64,000 nucleotides of DNA, from positions 100,999,747-101,063,746 of the forward strand of contig NC_068359.1 in the NCBI RefSeq assembly GCF_020536995.1, written 5' to 3'. Positions 1 to 11,821 of this stretch are shown here, one piece after another; the stretch's first letter is position 1; the number at the start of each line of letters is the position of its first letter. Source of the stretch: Dreissena polymorpha. Taxonomy: Eukaryota > Mollusca > Bivalvia > Myida > Dreissenidae. Both the position numbers and the translations under genes were made by a program. The notes beneath the pieces are model-generated. The model had not been told where the DNA came from and ran no database searches. It worked only from the letters and a program-made list of their open reading frames with translations.

Positions 1-184
1 TTACATAACTTTGACAGAAACGCATAACTGAAGATGACAAGATACGTATTGACGCAAAGCATCAAAGGGCGTCGGGAATTTCAGTGTAAAAGGCACTCAA
101 TAAAGTTTCATGGAACGATTTTTCCTACTGTAAATATTAATATATTGGCCGATTATTTTAAACAAAATAGAAAAAGATACTGGT

Positions 185-295
185 GTAACCATTATCTATG
201 ATTTTGTGTTATAACCCCCAAATAACCATTATCTATGAAGTTGTGTTATAACCCCCAAATAACCATTATCTATGATTTCGTGTTGTAACCCCCAA
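185..295. repeat. 37-bp tandem repeat, three copies
   Basis: Three head-to-tail copies of a 37-bp unit that begins ATAACCATTATCTATGA and ends TAACCCCCAA start at 185, 222 and 259. The copies differ at only a few positions, so the array is recent. There are no spacers between units, which excludes a CRISPR-type array. Confidence 0.9.
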
Positions 296-672
296 ATATT
301 TCATAGTTCATTTTATTTACATTGGTTTCCTTTTTTACTGGCATCCGTGTGCAGTTTTCATTTATGGAACAGAACTGTGTACGGTAGGTTTAAAATCTGC
401 TTCATCTTGTAAGCGTAATTTCATATTTTTCTCAACTTCAAGGGGAGATTATTCTTACGTTGCTCATTTACGATAGGGGTTGAGTACTCATTGATATGAA
501 AACACTGTAAAAGTTTTAATGTGTTTACAACCCCCCCCCCTCCACCCTCGCACACATATATTTCATGGGCATAATAAAAACAAAAAATGGTTACAATAAA
601 ACAGCATATTTATTTAAACTAAAATTTCTACATCAAAACACAAAGTTAACATAGAACACAAATAAAATAATT

Positions 673-743
673 TGATTCTACTGGGCTCGAACCTTGGGCC
701 TCTCACATATGAAACGAGCGTTTTACCACTACTCTACGGAACC
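673..743 (-). tRNA. tRNA-like sequence (CAT anticodon), probably a tRNA-derived pseudogene
   Basis: Read on the minus strand, 71 nt resemble a class I tRNA. There is an A-box-like TAGAGTAGTGG, a five-pair anticodon stem (CTCGT with GTGAG, counting wobble pairs) around loop TTCATAT giving anticodon CAT, and a B-box-like GGTTCGAGCCC. The acceptor stem and the outer T-stem pair poorly. It is therefore more likely a tRNA-Met-derived pseudogene or SINE head than a working gene. Confidence 0.35.
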
Positions 744-1198
744 GCTTGAAAAATCATATTCTAAGATATTAATAAGATATTAATACTAGTAGTCGGTTTA
801 AATGTAAACCTGGAAGTTTAAACGCTGGATAGTGAGCGGGTTTAAAGGTCCATACCAAAGGGTCCATACAACTGGCAAGATACGGGTAAGGCCTGCGGCC
901 TTCTATATGTGGTTCTTAAAAAAAACCTGTAAGAGGACTTAATAGTAATGAGACTGGGGTGCTGTGATGGTGCTCCTCATTGATAAGCGGCTGCTTCCTT
1001 TATCAAGACTCATTATTACAATTAATAATACGTGTCGCGCTTTGCGCTCTATAGCGCCTTTTAGTAACTAGGGGGTTGCTAGGATAGTGGGACATAGAAG
1101 TTTTGTTTTTATACAAAACCAGAAAGTTTCACCGGTTCGCGTATTTGCCCAGTCCCTGTGATCTTTTATTATTGCCCAGTTCATTGGATCAGTTAATA

Positions 1199-1264
1199 AT
1201 GAAAAGAATTAGCTTTGCATTATTGGCAATAAATGTTGTAGTAAATGTAATAGGCACAAATGCA
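1199..1264 (+). CDS. Candidate signal-peptide exon for the downstream membrane glycoprotein
   Basis: An ATG at 1199 opens a 22-codon stretch, MKRISFALLAINVV followed by more hydrophobic residues and ending GTNA. This is a typical secretory signal peptide with a plausible cleavage site. It is followed at once by a GT (gtactt) that could be a weak donor in phase 0. The multi-exon gene starting at about 3.1 kb encodes a membrane-protein ectodomain but its first recognised exon has no signal peptide, so an upstream exon like this is needed. Joining it in phase would require an acceptor near 3071 (AAATAAG, weak) rather than the better-looking one at 3104-3105. The assignment is inference. Confidence 0.3.
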
Positions 1265-3105
1265 GTACTTATTTACACTTATTTACACAAAAAATCACCA
1301 TTATGCAAGATATTCTGACAACAAAAATTTATACATTGATCCGTCAAATAACATCTTCTCCCATAAGCGAAAAAAACCGTATTACATACGAGTCGCCGCA
1401 CTTCAGTGCGACGCCAATAATAAATACTTAAAGTCATATCGAGTCATTAACAACATGTTGTTTTAATTTACAAAATCAAATTACGATTACTTGAGCATAC
1501 ATGCACGCTTTGTGAATAACTTGTCGCATTTTTACTAGGTGCTTGTCCATCAAAACGTTAACATTGTTATCTTGCGTCCAATCTTACTTTCATTTCAATA
1601 GCGTGCAATAATACAACGTGATTTTATTTACTATTGTATCAAAATGGTATCAATAAATTGTCGCAACTTGTATGTGGCGCGTAACACTAGCAACAATGTT
1701 ACCGTCAAAGTGTTTCAATTGTTTAAAACAATTTCAGAAATATGTGAACTTTTCGCTATGGCATTGTAGTTACGTTTGTATGTTGTCTGTTGCAAAATGA
1801 ATGTTAGGTAGAGTTAGGTACATGTATACGCTATTACAAGATGTTTTCAGTTGTTTGATACTTTTAAACGGCTGAAAGTGGTTAAATATTAGGATCCCAA
1901 CATCAAATATCCCGCGAATGATAATACTTCTGCTGTTATCCCAAGCATTTACTCAGTCTGGTACTTCCGCTGTAAATTGAGAATCATTCGGACATTGATA
2001 ATGAATGACAAACGAGAAACAATAAGAACCATTCCATCTAGAAAGCATTCCATGAATCGGTATTTTAAAATCGTTATGCGGACAATGCCAAATCAATTTT
2101 ATCCATTTAAATAACATGATGTGCTGTCATTTACGTCAATAACATTAATATCATCATGTTTATGGAACAATTGTCATAAAGGCCGACCCGTTCATTGACA
2201 TTTTCTATTTGCCCTGACAATTCATGTTGACATTGTTTTAAGTTAAAGTGTATTTATGAAAGCGTTTGTTTAGGTGATATATGGAAGAAGGATACTGCTG
2301 GGGCAAGCATGTTTTCTTTAGTGTATGTTTTATTTGGACTTTTAGCATCCACCCGGATTACAAACGTTGGTATGTTATAATTTTATCGGGCCTAATTGTC
2401 ACATATACTGTATTTCACATGTATGATAGGTTTGTAAAATATTTTGTGTTTTGCATGATCATACGGTTCCCAAATAATATAGTTCGTGTCTGTAAAAGGT
2501 ATTTAGATTATTTTGTCCTGTGTATTATCTTATTGTTCACAAGCCATATGTTTGTGAAAGGTTTGTAGATTATGTTATGCTATGTATGCTCTTAGTATTC
2601 ACTTATATACATTTCACATTTGTAAAAGGTTTGTAGGTGATGTTGTGCTTTGCTTATCCTTATTGTTTAGCTGTATCATACAACACGTTTGCTAAAGTTT
2701 GTTCGGCTATATGATGCTTTATAAGACCATAGTGTTAATAAATTATATATGTAAAAAATATCCCGCAATATGATCCTTGAACCTTCATATGAGGAGTTTG
2801 ATACAGTGTGAGTAGTCGAAAGTAAATTTTAAGTAAGTTTAACGACATCACTTAAGCGTCGTACATTTCGCGAAACACTTTAGTGAAATGTAAAGTGAAC
2901 ATAGATTCAAGGTATCACAAACAGGTTTTATAGCCGGCTCTTAATAAGATAATTGGTGTCTTTGCAAATCCGACGATGTCTTTAAAGTCTGCAAATAAAA
3001 AACTTGACGCGTCAAATTTCTTCCATAAAAATATATCACGTGTCTAATTTCTTCAATTATACTAAAATAAGGCAAATACATTTCATTCGTATCTTCCCTT
3101 CGTAG
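1265..3105. other. Intron or intergenic sequence, nothing recognised
   Basis: If the exon at 1199-1264 belongs to the downstream gene, this is its first intron. One open frame at 2281-2568 encodes Cys- and Phe-rich hydrophobic sequence. It has no coding signature that I trust. Confidence 0.4.
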
Positions 3106-6100
3106 CGATGGTGCGACACACACTGATGCTACTGAGGGGCGGAACCGGAAGTGGACGCACCTTCTCGTCTCTTTGGAACGGTGGAACCTTCAACGATCCC
3201 CATGGTAACATGTCCGAGTTGTATCTGGACGATTTTAAGGTCGACATCGACTCAGATTGGGGCAACGTTACTGAGGTTTGTTAACAAAGTAGCTACCCAT
3301 CAATGTTTGTGGTATGTATGTGTGGGTGGGTGGGGGTCGATAGGAAATAGTCGCCGTCGACCCGACTTATTCGTCAGCAAAACTATGGGAATCGAAAGAT
3401 TTGTGCATAAAACGTTATTCTGCAACTTGCCACATGGTCATGTACAATGTATGCAAGTTCTGTATGTTAATCGAACATAATCTGTAAACGTATTCACAAT
3501 GTCTGTGATGTTTGTTTGTTCGACCACAGTTTGATTTGCTTTCAAATAATACATCTTCTCTGTTAAATCGATGATCATTATCTTCACAAACGTGTGTGGA
3601 TACATTGAAAATAATATTGCTATATATATTGAAATTAAACAAAGCACAGGTAAAAAGAATATGTGCACAATTACGACTTTGTCTTCAAATTCCTACATCT
3701 CTACAGGTGTCTACGGGTAATTTGCGAATAGAACTACGGAATCTTGCAAACGACTGGCATATCAATTCAAACATATTTCTCTTGCTTTAACACAGATTTC
3801 AAACACATGTAGTTGTCTGTATCCGATCTCTGAAAATGTCTTTTTTCTGATTTTTACAATTAATAAATCTTTGGAAAAGTGTCATTAACTCTTAAACATT
3901 GTTAATTTCCTTCTTGACAAAGTCACACCCCATAGCTTAACAAATACGTTTCACAGATGTCAACAAAAATTCCTTCTGGTATGAACTAGTGGATTTCACT
4001 TTGCAAAGCAATTTCTAGGATATCGATCTTTCGATCTGTCCGCACAGGCTAATCAGGGACGACACTTTCCGCGTAAACTTGATTTTCGGTAAGGAGGGAC
4101 TTCCTTGAAACTAAAAATACCATTAAAGCGGAAAGTGTCGTCCCTGAATAGCATGTGCGGACTGCACAGGCTAATCTGGGACGACACTTTACACACATGA
4201 ATTAAGCCCAGTTTTCTAAGAACAAGACACACATTATCATGCGCCTATATTTTATGTAATTTTAATGATGATCATTAAATGAAGGTAATGTACTACAGTC
4301 TACCAATAGAGCACTGTCATTAACAGTTTCTTTACATGTGAAAAAAATCAATATTTGATTTGTTCAAGAAAATCGGAAAAATAATAAACCGTATACATCC
4401 GACCCATACGTCAGTACATGTTTTGACCATGGAATAAAAAAAATTAGAGCACGCTGTATAGACAAACTATCCGGAATTTCGTTTATAATATTTAAAAGCA
4501 AAGATAACTTGTCTGGCCAGATCAGAAAGTGTGTCTGTAATTTCATTCCAAAATACTTTTGGTTTAAAAAGTAGGTTTATTTATATATATTCAGACGTTA
4601 CATTTATCGGATTTTTATAATAACGTCAATGATCGCATGACATAAACGGACAGCCGTACCTGTTTACATAACATTCGGTATTTTCTTTGTTTAATGGTCA
4701 TATCCGTATTGTTTCAAAAGTTTCTGATACGAGTTCAACTTTAATTGTGACTCAACAATAGCATCGGCGAACTTAAGCAAAATCAACTGAAGTATTAAGT
4801 CAACAGTAGTATCGGGAACTGATACAAGATCAACTGCCATTGTAACTCAACAGCAGTATCGGCGAAGATTGCGCTGTCGTCAGCGAAAAGGATACAGATA
4901 AAATGTGCTATAACCTCGGTGATAAAAATACTCATATGATCTTTACATCTTTTGAACTGGTATCGAGAATAGTAAATAGTGCATATGTGAACTTATAGGA
5001 CATTATTCTTAAATGAACACAAAGTAAAACATCATCTGCATCAACAAATAGAAGACTCATTATTTATAGCACTGGTTCCTTTATATTTCAATTGCGAAAG
5101 AGTGAGAAATAAAACAAATGAACAAGAAAAGACACACATATTCAAAATTAAAATCACATACATGAATATAACCGGGGTAAACACATTCAAATGGCCAATA
5201 ACCGTGTAGCTACTGAATGAGTGGTTGCAAACGAGAGCAAAATAACTGAAACATGTCGAAGCACGACGAAATACGACAAAAACAAGAATTAACGTCATAT
5301 CGTTTTTTGATAAAAATGCTTCAGAACATAACATTATACAGAACCATATAATAACATATAAATATGAAGCTATTTGTATAGACAGCATCTTTTTAATTTA
5401 TTAAAGACATAATAAAAATAGTCAATCAAATTACAAGAAATATTATATTTTTATTATAGACTAACCAGATTCACTTTCAAACACGAATTTTTAACAGAAA
5501 ATTGCGCACCAGATGATCCACATGTTGCATAACCCAGTTTAAAAGTTATATAGTAAAAAAGTTATGAAATATTGATATTTAGTTTTAAAATCTTGAGTTT
5601 TTCAGATAATTCCATAAGCAATTAATAAGTGATATGAAAGATACGTAATTCGCTTAATTCAGTACGTGTACAAGTTTTTGCGATTGTTGAATTCAACAAT
5701 AGACTATTATGAAAATTTAAACTAAATTAATTCCTACCAATGTTAGGCCATGTAACCTCCATCGAGCATATTTAAATGACTAGCTTACCGGAGAGAGTTT
5801 TTTTGGTGATGTAATGTTTATGCAATATGTTTTTTTTGAATGGTTTTACGAAATAAAAAACGCAGATTGAACAAAGAAAATTCAAGAAATATATTTTTTT
5901 TAAATTAATTTTGGTAATTTAACTTTGCACAAACGGCAAGCGCATCTTTTTCCATTCGCTCTCACTTCCAGCTCAACGTCAGCTGTGTAAACGCGCTCGG
6001 CTTCCCGCTAGCTCACGTGCAATTTGACGTGACGTCACTGACGTCATCTGACTTCAACGACACCACATGGTTAAGATCAAACGTCATCTACAATTTCCCG

Positions 6101-9100
6101 GCGGACTTCACACCCGATTGGCTTTATGTAAACGAAACGTACGTTTTCGATTGTTTTGAACGAATGGACGGATTGATGGTTTCATGGATCGACGGAGAAA
6201 TTGAATGTGTGTGTTTGAGTGATAAACGGATTATATGGTTTGATCCAGTTGATCTATGTATACATGAATCAATGGCTCGATGTTTTTATTGATACAAGGA
6301 TCAATGAATGCGTAAATTATTTCAAGGATTGATGAATGTATTGATGGACGTACGGTATAGATGGATTAATGGTAGATTATGAAAAGCATAATCGGTGGAT
6401 GCATTGAATCATAGAAACCATTATTTGATTTTAACAATATATTGGTAAATGTCTTTTGTTTTTATTAAAATTTTGACTGCTGAGTGGATGAATGATTTGG
6501 TGATAGATAGACTGATTTATGGAGTGATTTGGATGATTGATGTATGGATGTTTTTGTAAGAAAGTGGATCGAAGGCAGGATACTTAAACAGTTGAGGAGG
6601 ACAAGCAGGTCTTAACATAAATATTTTAATAATAAGTACCAACTATATTGCAGAACGAGCCATTTGTCCATCCAATTGTTGGATTTGAATCGAGTGTGGG
6701 TTGCGTTACTTCCTGGTCCGAAAATAGTGATCGCGGTCAACTCGTCAGCCACATTTGAACTGGACAACGCTGGTAAACCCGTGCTATATTGAAATATTTA
6801 TCTGCATATTCACCATCGTTCCCGTTTTATGAACCGTCTTAACAATCATCACAGTCTCCGTCATTTTTCAGAATGATTTTCGTCATCGCCTCCGTCATCT
6901 GTGTCATTTTTCATAATGATGTTCGTCATCGTCTTCGTCATGTGTGTCATTTTCATTATGATTTTTATCATCGCCTCCGTCATCTACGGCATCGTTCATA
7001 ATGATTTTCGTCATCGTTTCCGTCATATGTGTCATTTTTCATAATGATGTTTGTCATCGTCTTCGTCATGTGTGTCATTTTCATAATGATTTTCGTCATC
7101 GTCTCAACCATGTGTGTCATTTTATAATCATGTTTGTCATCGTTTCCGTCATATTTTGCAAATCAGTATGGGCTTAACTACGCTAGGAACCGTTACCCGT
7201 GACTGCCTGTGTGGATAACTGCAGTAGATTTAAGTAGACGATGAATGCTAGGCTAGGAGCATCTTCTCTAACCACCGCATCTGCCTGTTTATTAATAGTT
7301 CCCACTGGTACACTACATAGTGTGCATGTATTCAAAAGTATTTAACTTCTTGTAAGATAACGTTGGCCAGTCTAGTGTTTATCATTTGAATCTATACATA
7401 TTGGCTGCTTTCAGGGAAAACGGGGCTTTATGCATGTCAAATAAAATTAGCATGTGCACACTGATAAGCTGTATCAATGATTTGAAAAAACAACACATCT
7501 CGACCTGTGCTTTAAGACACACTCTTTATAAATTTGAATTGGTTGTGGTCATTTAAACTTGCGATATGAAAAGCTATATCATAATTTTTAAAACTGAGTT
7601 GCGTTTAAGATTATACAACAGCGAACAAATTCAGTGCCTTCAGCGCTTTGATTTATAAAAGCCTTCGTTTGCCCGCATTCATGTGATTGACATCTGGCTT
7701 ATAACTGCCTTCTTTTCATGTCATTAACATCTCGCTTATAATCGTCATTGTTCAAGTATTCGGCATAATCTAAATTATCGTAATCGCGCCAGTCATCGAC
7801 CCCACCTCTTCGCTGCAACCATCGTCCACGCCATCGACGAAATCTTCATAGTCTTCAGAGAGGTGAATTACTCCTTTAGTGTACTTTTCGTTATAGGGGA
7901 CTTAACTCTTCCAGCCGAGTCTGTGTCGGAACTACTGATTAACAACACGTACGTGTATAGTTCACATGGTCAAAATTTTACGGTACGTATCAGTTTACCT
8001 GATTATTTAGTGCTCGTGGTAAGTCTTTGCAAAGCAATTTGTCCTAAGTCCATCGTCAATCGTTGCCTCTTGAAAACAAACTCTGTCGATAACAACAAAT
8101 CTGAGTACCAAGGGTAAAAACAATCAAACAAGGTTTAATTGAAGAAAAGTTATGTGAAGTTTGTAGAAGTCATTATTTGAAGTGAAAGTACTTGATCCAA
8201 ATTTGTGAGGATGAATACCTTGACCGAGTTTAAAAAATAGCACTGCTTTGTTGCTTAAATGTCTAACATATGACTAAGCATTTTCGTCTTTATACCAATA
8301 CAAAAAAAGGGTTTGAACCCATAAAAGGTCACATATGACATACATTGAAAATTAATAATCAAGTTGCGAGACGTGCGCACATCATTTATTAATAATACAT
8401 AACTATCGTATGTTGCTATTTCTATATTGTGTCGTGTTTTGAGAAAATGGGGCATATTGCATGTGCTTAAAGTGTCGTCCCAGATTAGCCTGTGCATACA
8501 GCACAGGCTAATCAGGGACGACACTTTCCGCTTAAACTAGATTTTCGGTAAAAAGGGACTTCCTTTAAACGAAAAGTACAATTAAAGCGGAAATTGTCGT
8601 CCCTGTTTAGCCTGTGCGGACTGCTCAGGCTAATCTGGAACGACACTTTACGCACATGCATTTTGCCCAATTTTCACAAAACAAGACACAATTATCTGTT
8701 TTTTTGCACACAGCGTCTGTTTCAAATGCAGGATTTTATCTTCGCTGATCTCGGATGGACGGACGGGTTCATATACATCGACCGAGTAAGCGTTGAAGCG
8801 CAGAATCAGACGGGGCACCGGATGTGGTTTACGTTGAAGTTCTTACCGGACGCAGATTGGGATAAGGGTTTGGAATATTATGTCGAATCTAATGTCGACG
8901 GTTTCGAAGTAAGATTCGTTTTATGCTATTTTTACCATTTATTAATCAAAATGCAGTCTTTACAAAAAGTAGCCTTCTAAGATCCCCAAAAGATTGCACC
9001 AAAACTACGTAAACGAACATTTTTTCTCACTTTACCCAGTTTATTTTGTGACATATCAAATGCTGGATATGCTCACATACTTCCAAGATAAACGAGTATG

Positions 9101-11032
9101 TGTAGGACCAGCCTGAAGCGAGATAAATAAAGAAAAGAAAACCCTACTTAACATTGGTGAAAAATACAACACTTTGGCTGTTTTAATGTCAGAATTACGT
9201 CTGTCTGATGTGAACATGTATGAATTCTAAACCGGGATGTGATTTTTTTACTTAAAAGCAACGAGGAACAGTGATGTCATAACTTTATTTTATATATTTT
9301 TATTAAAATCATACTACTTATTTTACTTTATACTATATGATCATGATAATTTTTATGAACAGATGTTTTTCAACACTGACATTATAATTTATATGAACAG
9401 AAGATTTTCAACACGGATGGCGTGCCTGTTAACCTTACTACGCCACTTTTGGCGTACGGTATCAGAATAGAATACGAATTTCCAGTTCTGCAGGTCACCA
9501 TCAAGCTCTTCGGACCGACAGGTGACAACCAACGGACTTGTTACTTGATTTTCTTATTTCAGATAGTGTTTTTAAAGCTATACACTATCGTAGTTATCGG
9601 GATACGAGCCCTTGTCATGTGGGAGCTAAAATGTAAAGCGCTACCGGGTTGGCCATTAAGACCTTTTATCAGCAGAGTATTTAAACTTTATGTTGTTATA
9701 CAAATTTTCAAACTATCGATTGGAAGCCTATAAACATTTTATCATTGCATGTTTTCAATTGACGATTATCCATAAACGTTACAAGACTTTAGAAATTGAT
9801 TTATTTCGCTTGTTTTAATGCAACGAGTATTTTTTTTTTTTTGAAATATGTGATATTTTGTTGTAATTTTGCCAATCAGTGAACAAGTCCTAATAAAGAT
9901 AGCAAATTGTGCTCCAATTTGTTTAAACCGATTAATATAAGCACGATTACATGGATACCCTGGGTATTGTATAGACATTCTCGAGTACGTTTCATGGGAA
10001 GAATCAATACGAGACGTCTTTTGAATTATACTGAGAACGGCGTAGATCGAATCCGCGCGCCTCCACTCGTAAACCGGTCGATTGCACCATAACGGCTAAA
10101 ACTAAATGGTTATTGTCTTTCAGCCTCAACCTACGTGGAAGCACCGTTCCTCGTTGTTTCTGGAGAGTTTATACGTAAGTATGCAACATGTGATTTTAAA
10201 ACTAAAACATTTTAATGTATAAATGTGCCTTGCAATGTAATAATTGCCGGTTTTAATCGATTTGTCACCTATTTATATAAGAAGATTTTTTTTATCTAAG
10301 CTATTCTCCATTATTAATTCTACTATTTATTTTTTACTTTAAAGGTGAGATATTATGTGATATGTATAAAATATTCTTCATTTGTTTTAACTTTTGCTTT
10401 TTTGGTTTCAAGCAACGCAATCATCAACATCGACAGAAATACCAACTTCAACAGCTGCAGCGCCAACATCAACAGAACCACCATCAACATCAACAGAACC
10501 ATGGACATCAATAGAATCACCCTCAACGTCAACAGAATCATTGACATCAATAGAACCACCGACATCAACAGAGGCAGCACCAACATCAACAGTAGCACCA
10601 CATGTGACGTCAAATCAGGATTATGTTGTTTTCCTCAATATGTCTATACTCGTCAATGGCTCCATCTATTGCCCATGTACCAATGTCTCATGGTCAACAA
10701 CGAATGTCACCACAAACCTGGCTGAAATCGTCGCAAATTTAACGCTGGACCCTTCTGTGCTGTCAAAGACAACTCGCCTATACACAAGCGCTCCTGACGA
10801 TCGGACGTCGTCGGCAGCGATGGGCTCATTCGGCATTGCAATTATCGTCGTTTTCTTAGGTTCGATCGTCCTTTCTGACGTCCCGAATTTGCTGTCTGGT
10901 CTCAAGCAAATGCGGAGGAACTGCGTTTACTTCAAGAAAAAACTCTCGCACGAAAGATCGTCTCGTTGCAGCGTACGGACGCTTTCAAACACAGCGGAGA
11001 CCACCCTTACCGTCAGCAGTGATGGAGAGTGA
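3106..11032 (+). CDS. Single-pass membrane glycoprotein with mucin-like stalk, eight exons (family not named)
   Basis: Exons that join in phase with GT-AG borders: about 3106-3275, 5972-6138, 6654-6772, 7897-7982, 8732-8908, 9401-9521, 10124-10174 and 10413-11032. Together they give about 500 residues after any signal peptide. The first seven exons encode an ectodomain with many N-glycosylation sequons (NMS, NVT, NDT, NNT, NFT, NQT, NLT). The last exon begins with a Thr/Ser/Pro-rich stalk of TSTE-type repeats, then a membrane-proximal YCPC motif and the segment LAEIVANLTLDPSVLSKTTR. A transmembrane helix (GIAIIVVFLGSIVL) and a basic cytoplasmic tail of about 50 residues follow. The C-terminal layout recalls an expanded family of uncharacterised bivalve surface proteins; this is from memory. 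Its ligand and role are unknown. The phase agreement across seven introns is strong evidence that the gene is real. The 5' end is uncertain. Confidence 0.75.
4036..4235. repeat. Copy of the 'GTCGTCCC / AGCCTGTGC' MITE (truncated at left)
   Basis: This intronic sequence matches the fuller copy at 8426-8692. It has CACAGGCTAATCAGGGACGA near the left, the internal GATTTTCGGTAAG and GGGACTTCCTT blocks, then AAAGCGGAAAGTGTCGTCCC and the right terminal segment ending ACAAGACACA. The outer left terminal repeat is missing. Confidence 0.85.
6840..7155. repeat. Minisatellite of about 44 bp in an intron
   Basis: About seven imperfect head-to-tail copies of a unit containing GTCATTTTTCATAATGAT and TCGTCATCGTC lie between exons four and five of the membrane glycoprotein gene. 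The copies vary by substitutions and short length changes, so the array is not very recent. Confidence 0.85.
7160..7665. repeat. Dispersed repeat, related to 48870-49150
   Basis: Blocks such as CTAGGAACCGTTACC, GGCCAGTCTAGTGTTTATCA, ATATTGGCTGCTTTCA and GTGCCTTCAGCGCTTTGATT recur in the same order at 48870-49150. This copy carries extra sequence near 7250-7340. Part of it (GGAAAACGGGGCTTTATGCA) resembles the end of the GTCGTCCC-type MITE, so the repeat may include a decayed MITE. Confidence 0.7.
8426..8692. mobile_element. Full-length MITE with long terminal inverted repeats (GTCGTCCC family)
   Basis: The ends are imperfect inverted repeats of about 70 bp: ATTGTGTCGTGTTTTGAGAA at the left and the complement of ATTGTGTCTTGTTTTGTGAA at the right. 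Each contains the sub-palindrome built on GTCGTCCC and AGCCTGTGC. There is no coding capacity. It ends 39 bp before exon six (8732) of the membrane glycoprotein gene. Its transposase source is not identifiable here. End coordinates are approximate to a few bases. Confidence 0.8.
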
Positions 11033-11439
11033 CTGGACAAAACAACTCGCAGGGGTTACTCCCCATACCAGTTAACGGTTACAACAGCTGTCATCGGAGA
11101 TAATTTTACACAATTAATCTAATGCAAGTCAGTTGTCAATATTATTAATAATTGTATCATATTCAATTTCACAAATACAAAACCGCCTATAAATTTTAAC
11201 GCTGATAGTATAAAAAAGACTGCTGGTGAACAAGGAAAATCAAATGAATCGTGAATAGTTTTTGCTATCTTGGTGGTACTGTACGTTATCGAATTCGACG
11301 GTATCTAATATCACTTAAACACATTTATCTCGTAACTTATCTGCGATCGTATCATATATAATTTATCACGTGTGTGCATCTTATTTATAAGCCAAGATTT
11401 ATATTCATAAATACTGTTTATATGGTTGCTGTGAGAACA
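11033..11439. other. 3' flank of the glycoprotein gene
   Basis: AT-rich sequence after the stop codon at 11032, probably including the 3' untranslated region. I see no canonical AATAAA close to the stop, and no further gene. Confidence 0.4.
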
Positions 11440-11819
11440 ATTGATACTATTTCAATTATGTTTCTACATGATGCTACCTGTTTCTTAACTGTAATATGTG
11501 CATCATTTATTTTGATGTGTGATTTCTTTATTTTGACACGAACGTTCTTGATTATGACACGTGCTTTCTATATAATGATGCGTACCTTATTTATTTCTTT
11601 ATTATAAAGCGGCACCTGTTCATTATGAAACGTGCTTTCTTTATTTCATTATGCGCATTATTTGCCATTACAAATGATATCTGATGTGTATCTTCTTTAT
11701 TATGATTAGTGCTTTCTTTATTATGATATGCTGTTTATTATGATGAGTTTTTTTTTATTACGAGTGGTACCTTCTGTATTATGATAAGTGCGCTCTTTGC
11801 TATGATATGCTCTTTATTA
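11440..11819. repeat. Degenerate minisatellite, left of the pogo insertion
   Basis: Variants of CTTTATTATGATATGCT (17 bp) and related units run up to the TA at 11820. The same array resumes right after the pogo-like element at about 16785. The transposon therefore landed inside one continuous minisatellite. Confidence 0.85.
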
Positions 11820-11821
11820 TA

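Larger units (their letters stand above)
1..1198. other. Gene-free stretch with short repeats
   Basis: No coding region is supported here. It contains a three-copy 37-bp tandem repeat, a run of C residues near 530-541, and a degenerate tRNA-like sequence; the first and last have their own entries. The rest shows no structure I can name. Confidence 0.6.

Noticed and set aside
185-295. Three repeats considered as a CRISPR-like array
   Set aside because: The units are directly adjacent with no spacers, and the genome is animal nuclear DNA.
10030-10095. B-box-like GATTCGATC near GCGCGCGG on the minus strand
   Set aside because: No clear A box or cloverleaf; it lies in an intron just before exon seven of the ectodomain series and looks like chance similarity.
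10353-10613. Leu/Met-rich minus-strand open frame
   Set aside because: It is the antisense shadow of the Thr/Ser stalk repeats of the membrane glycoprotein.
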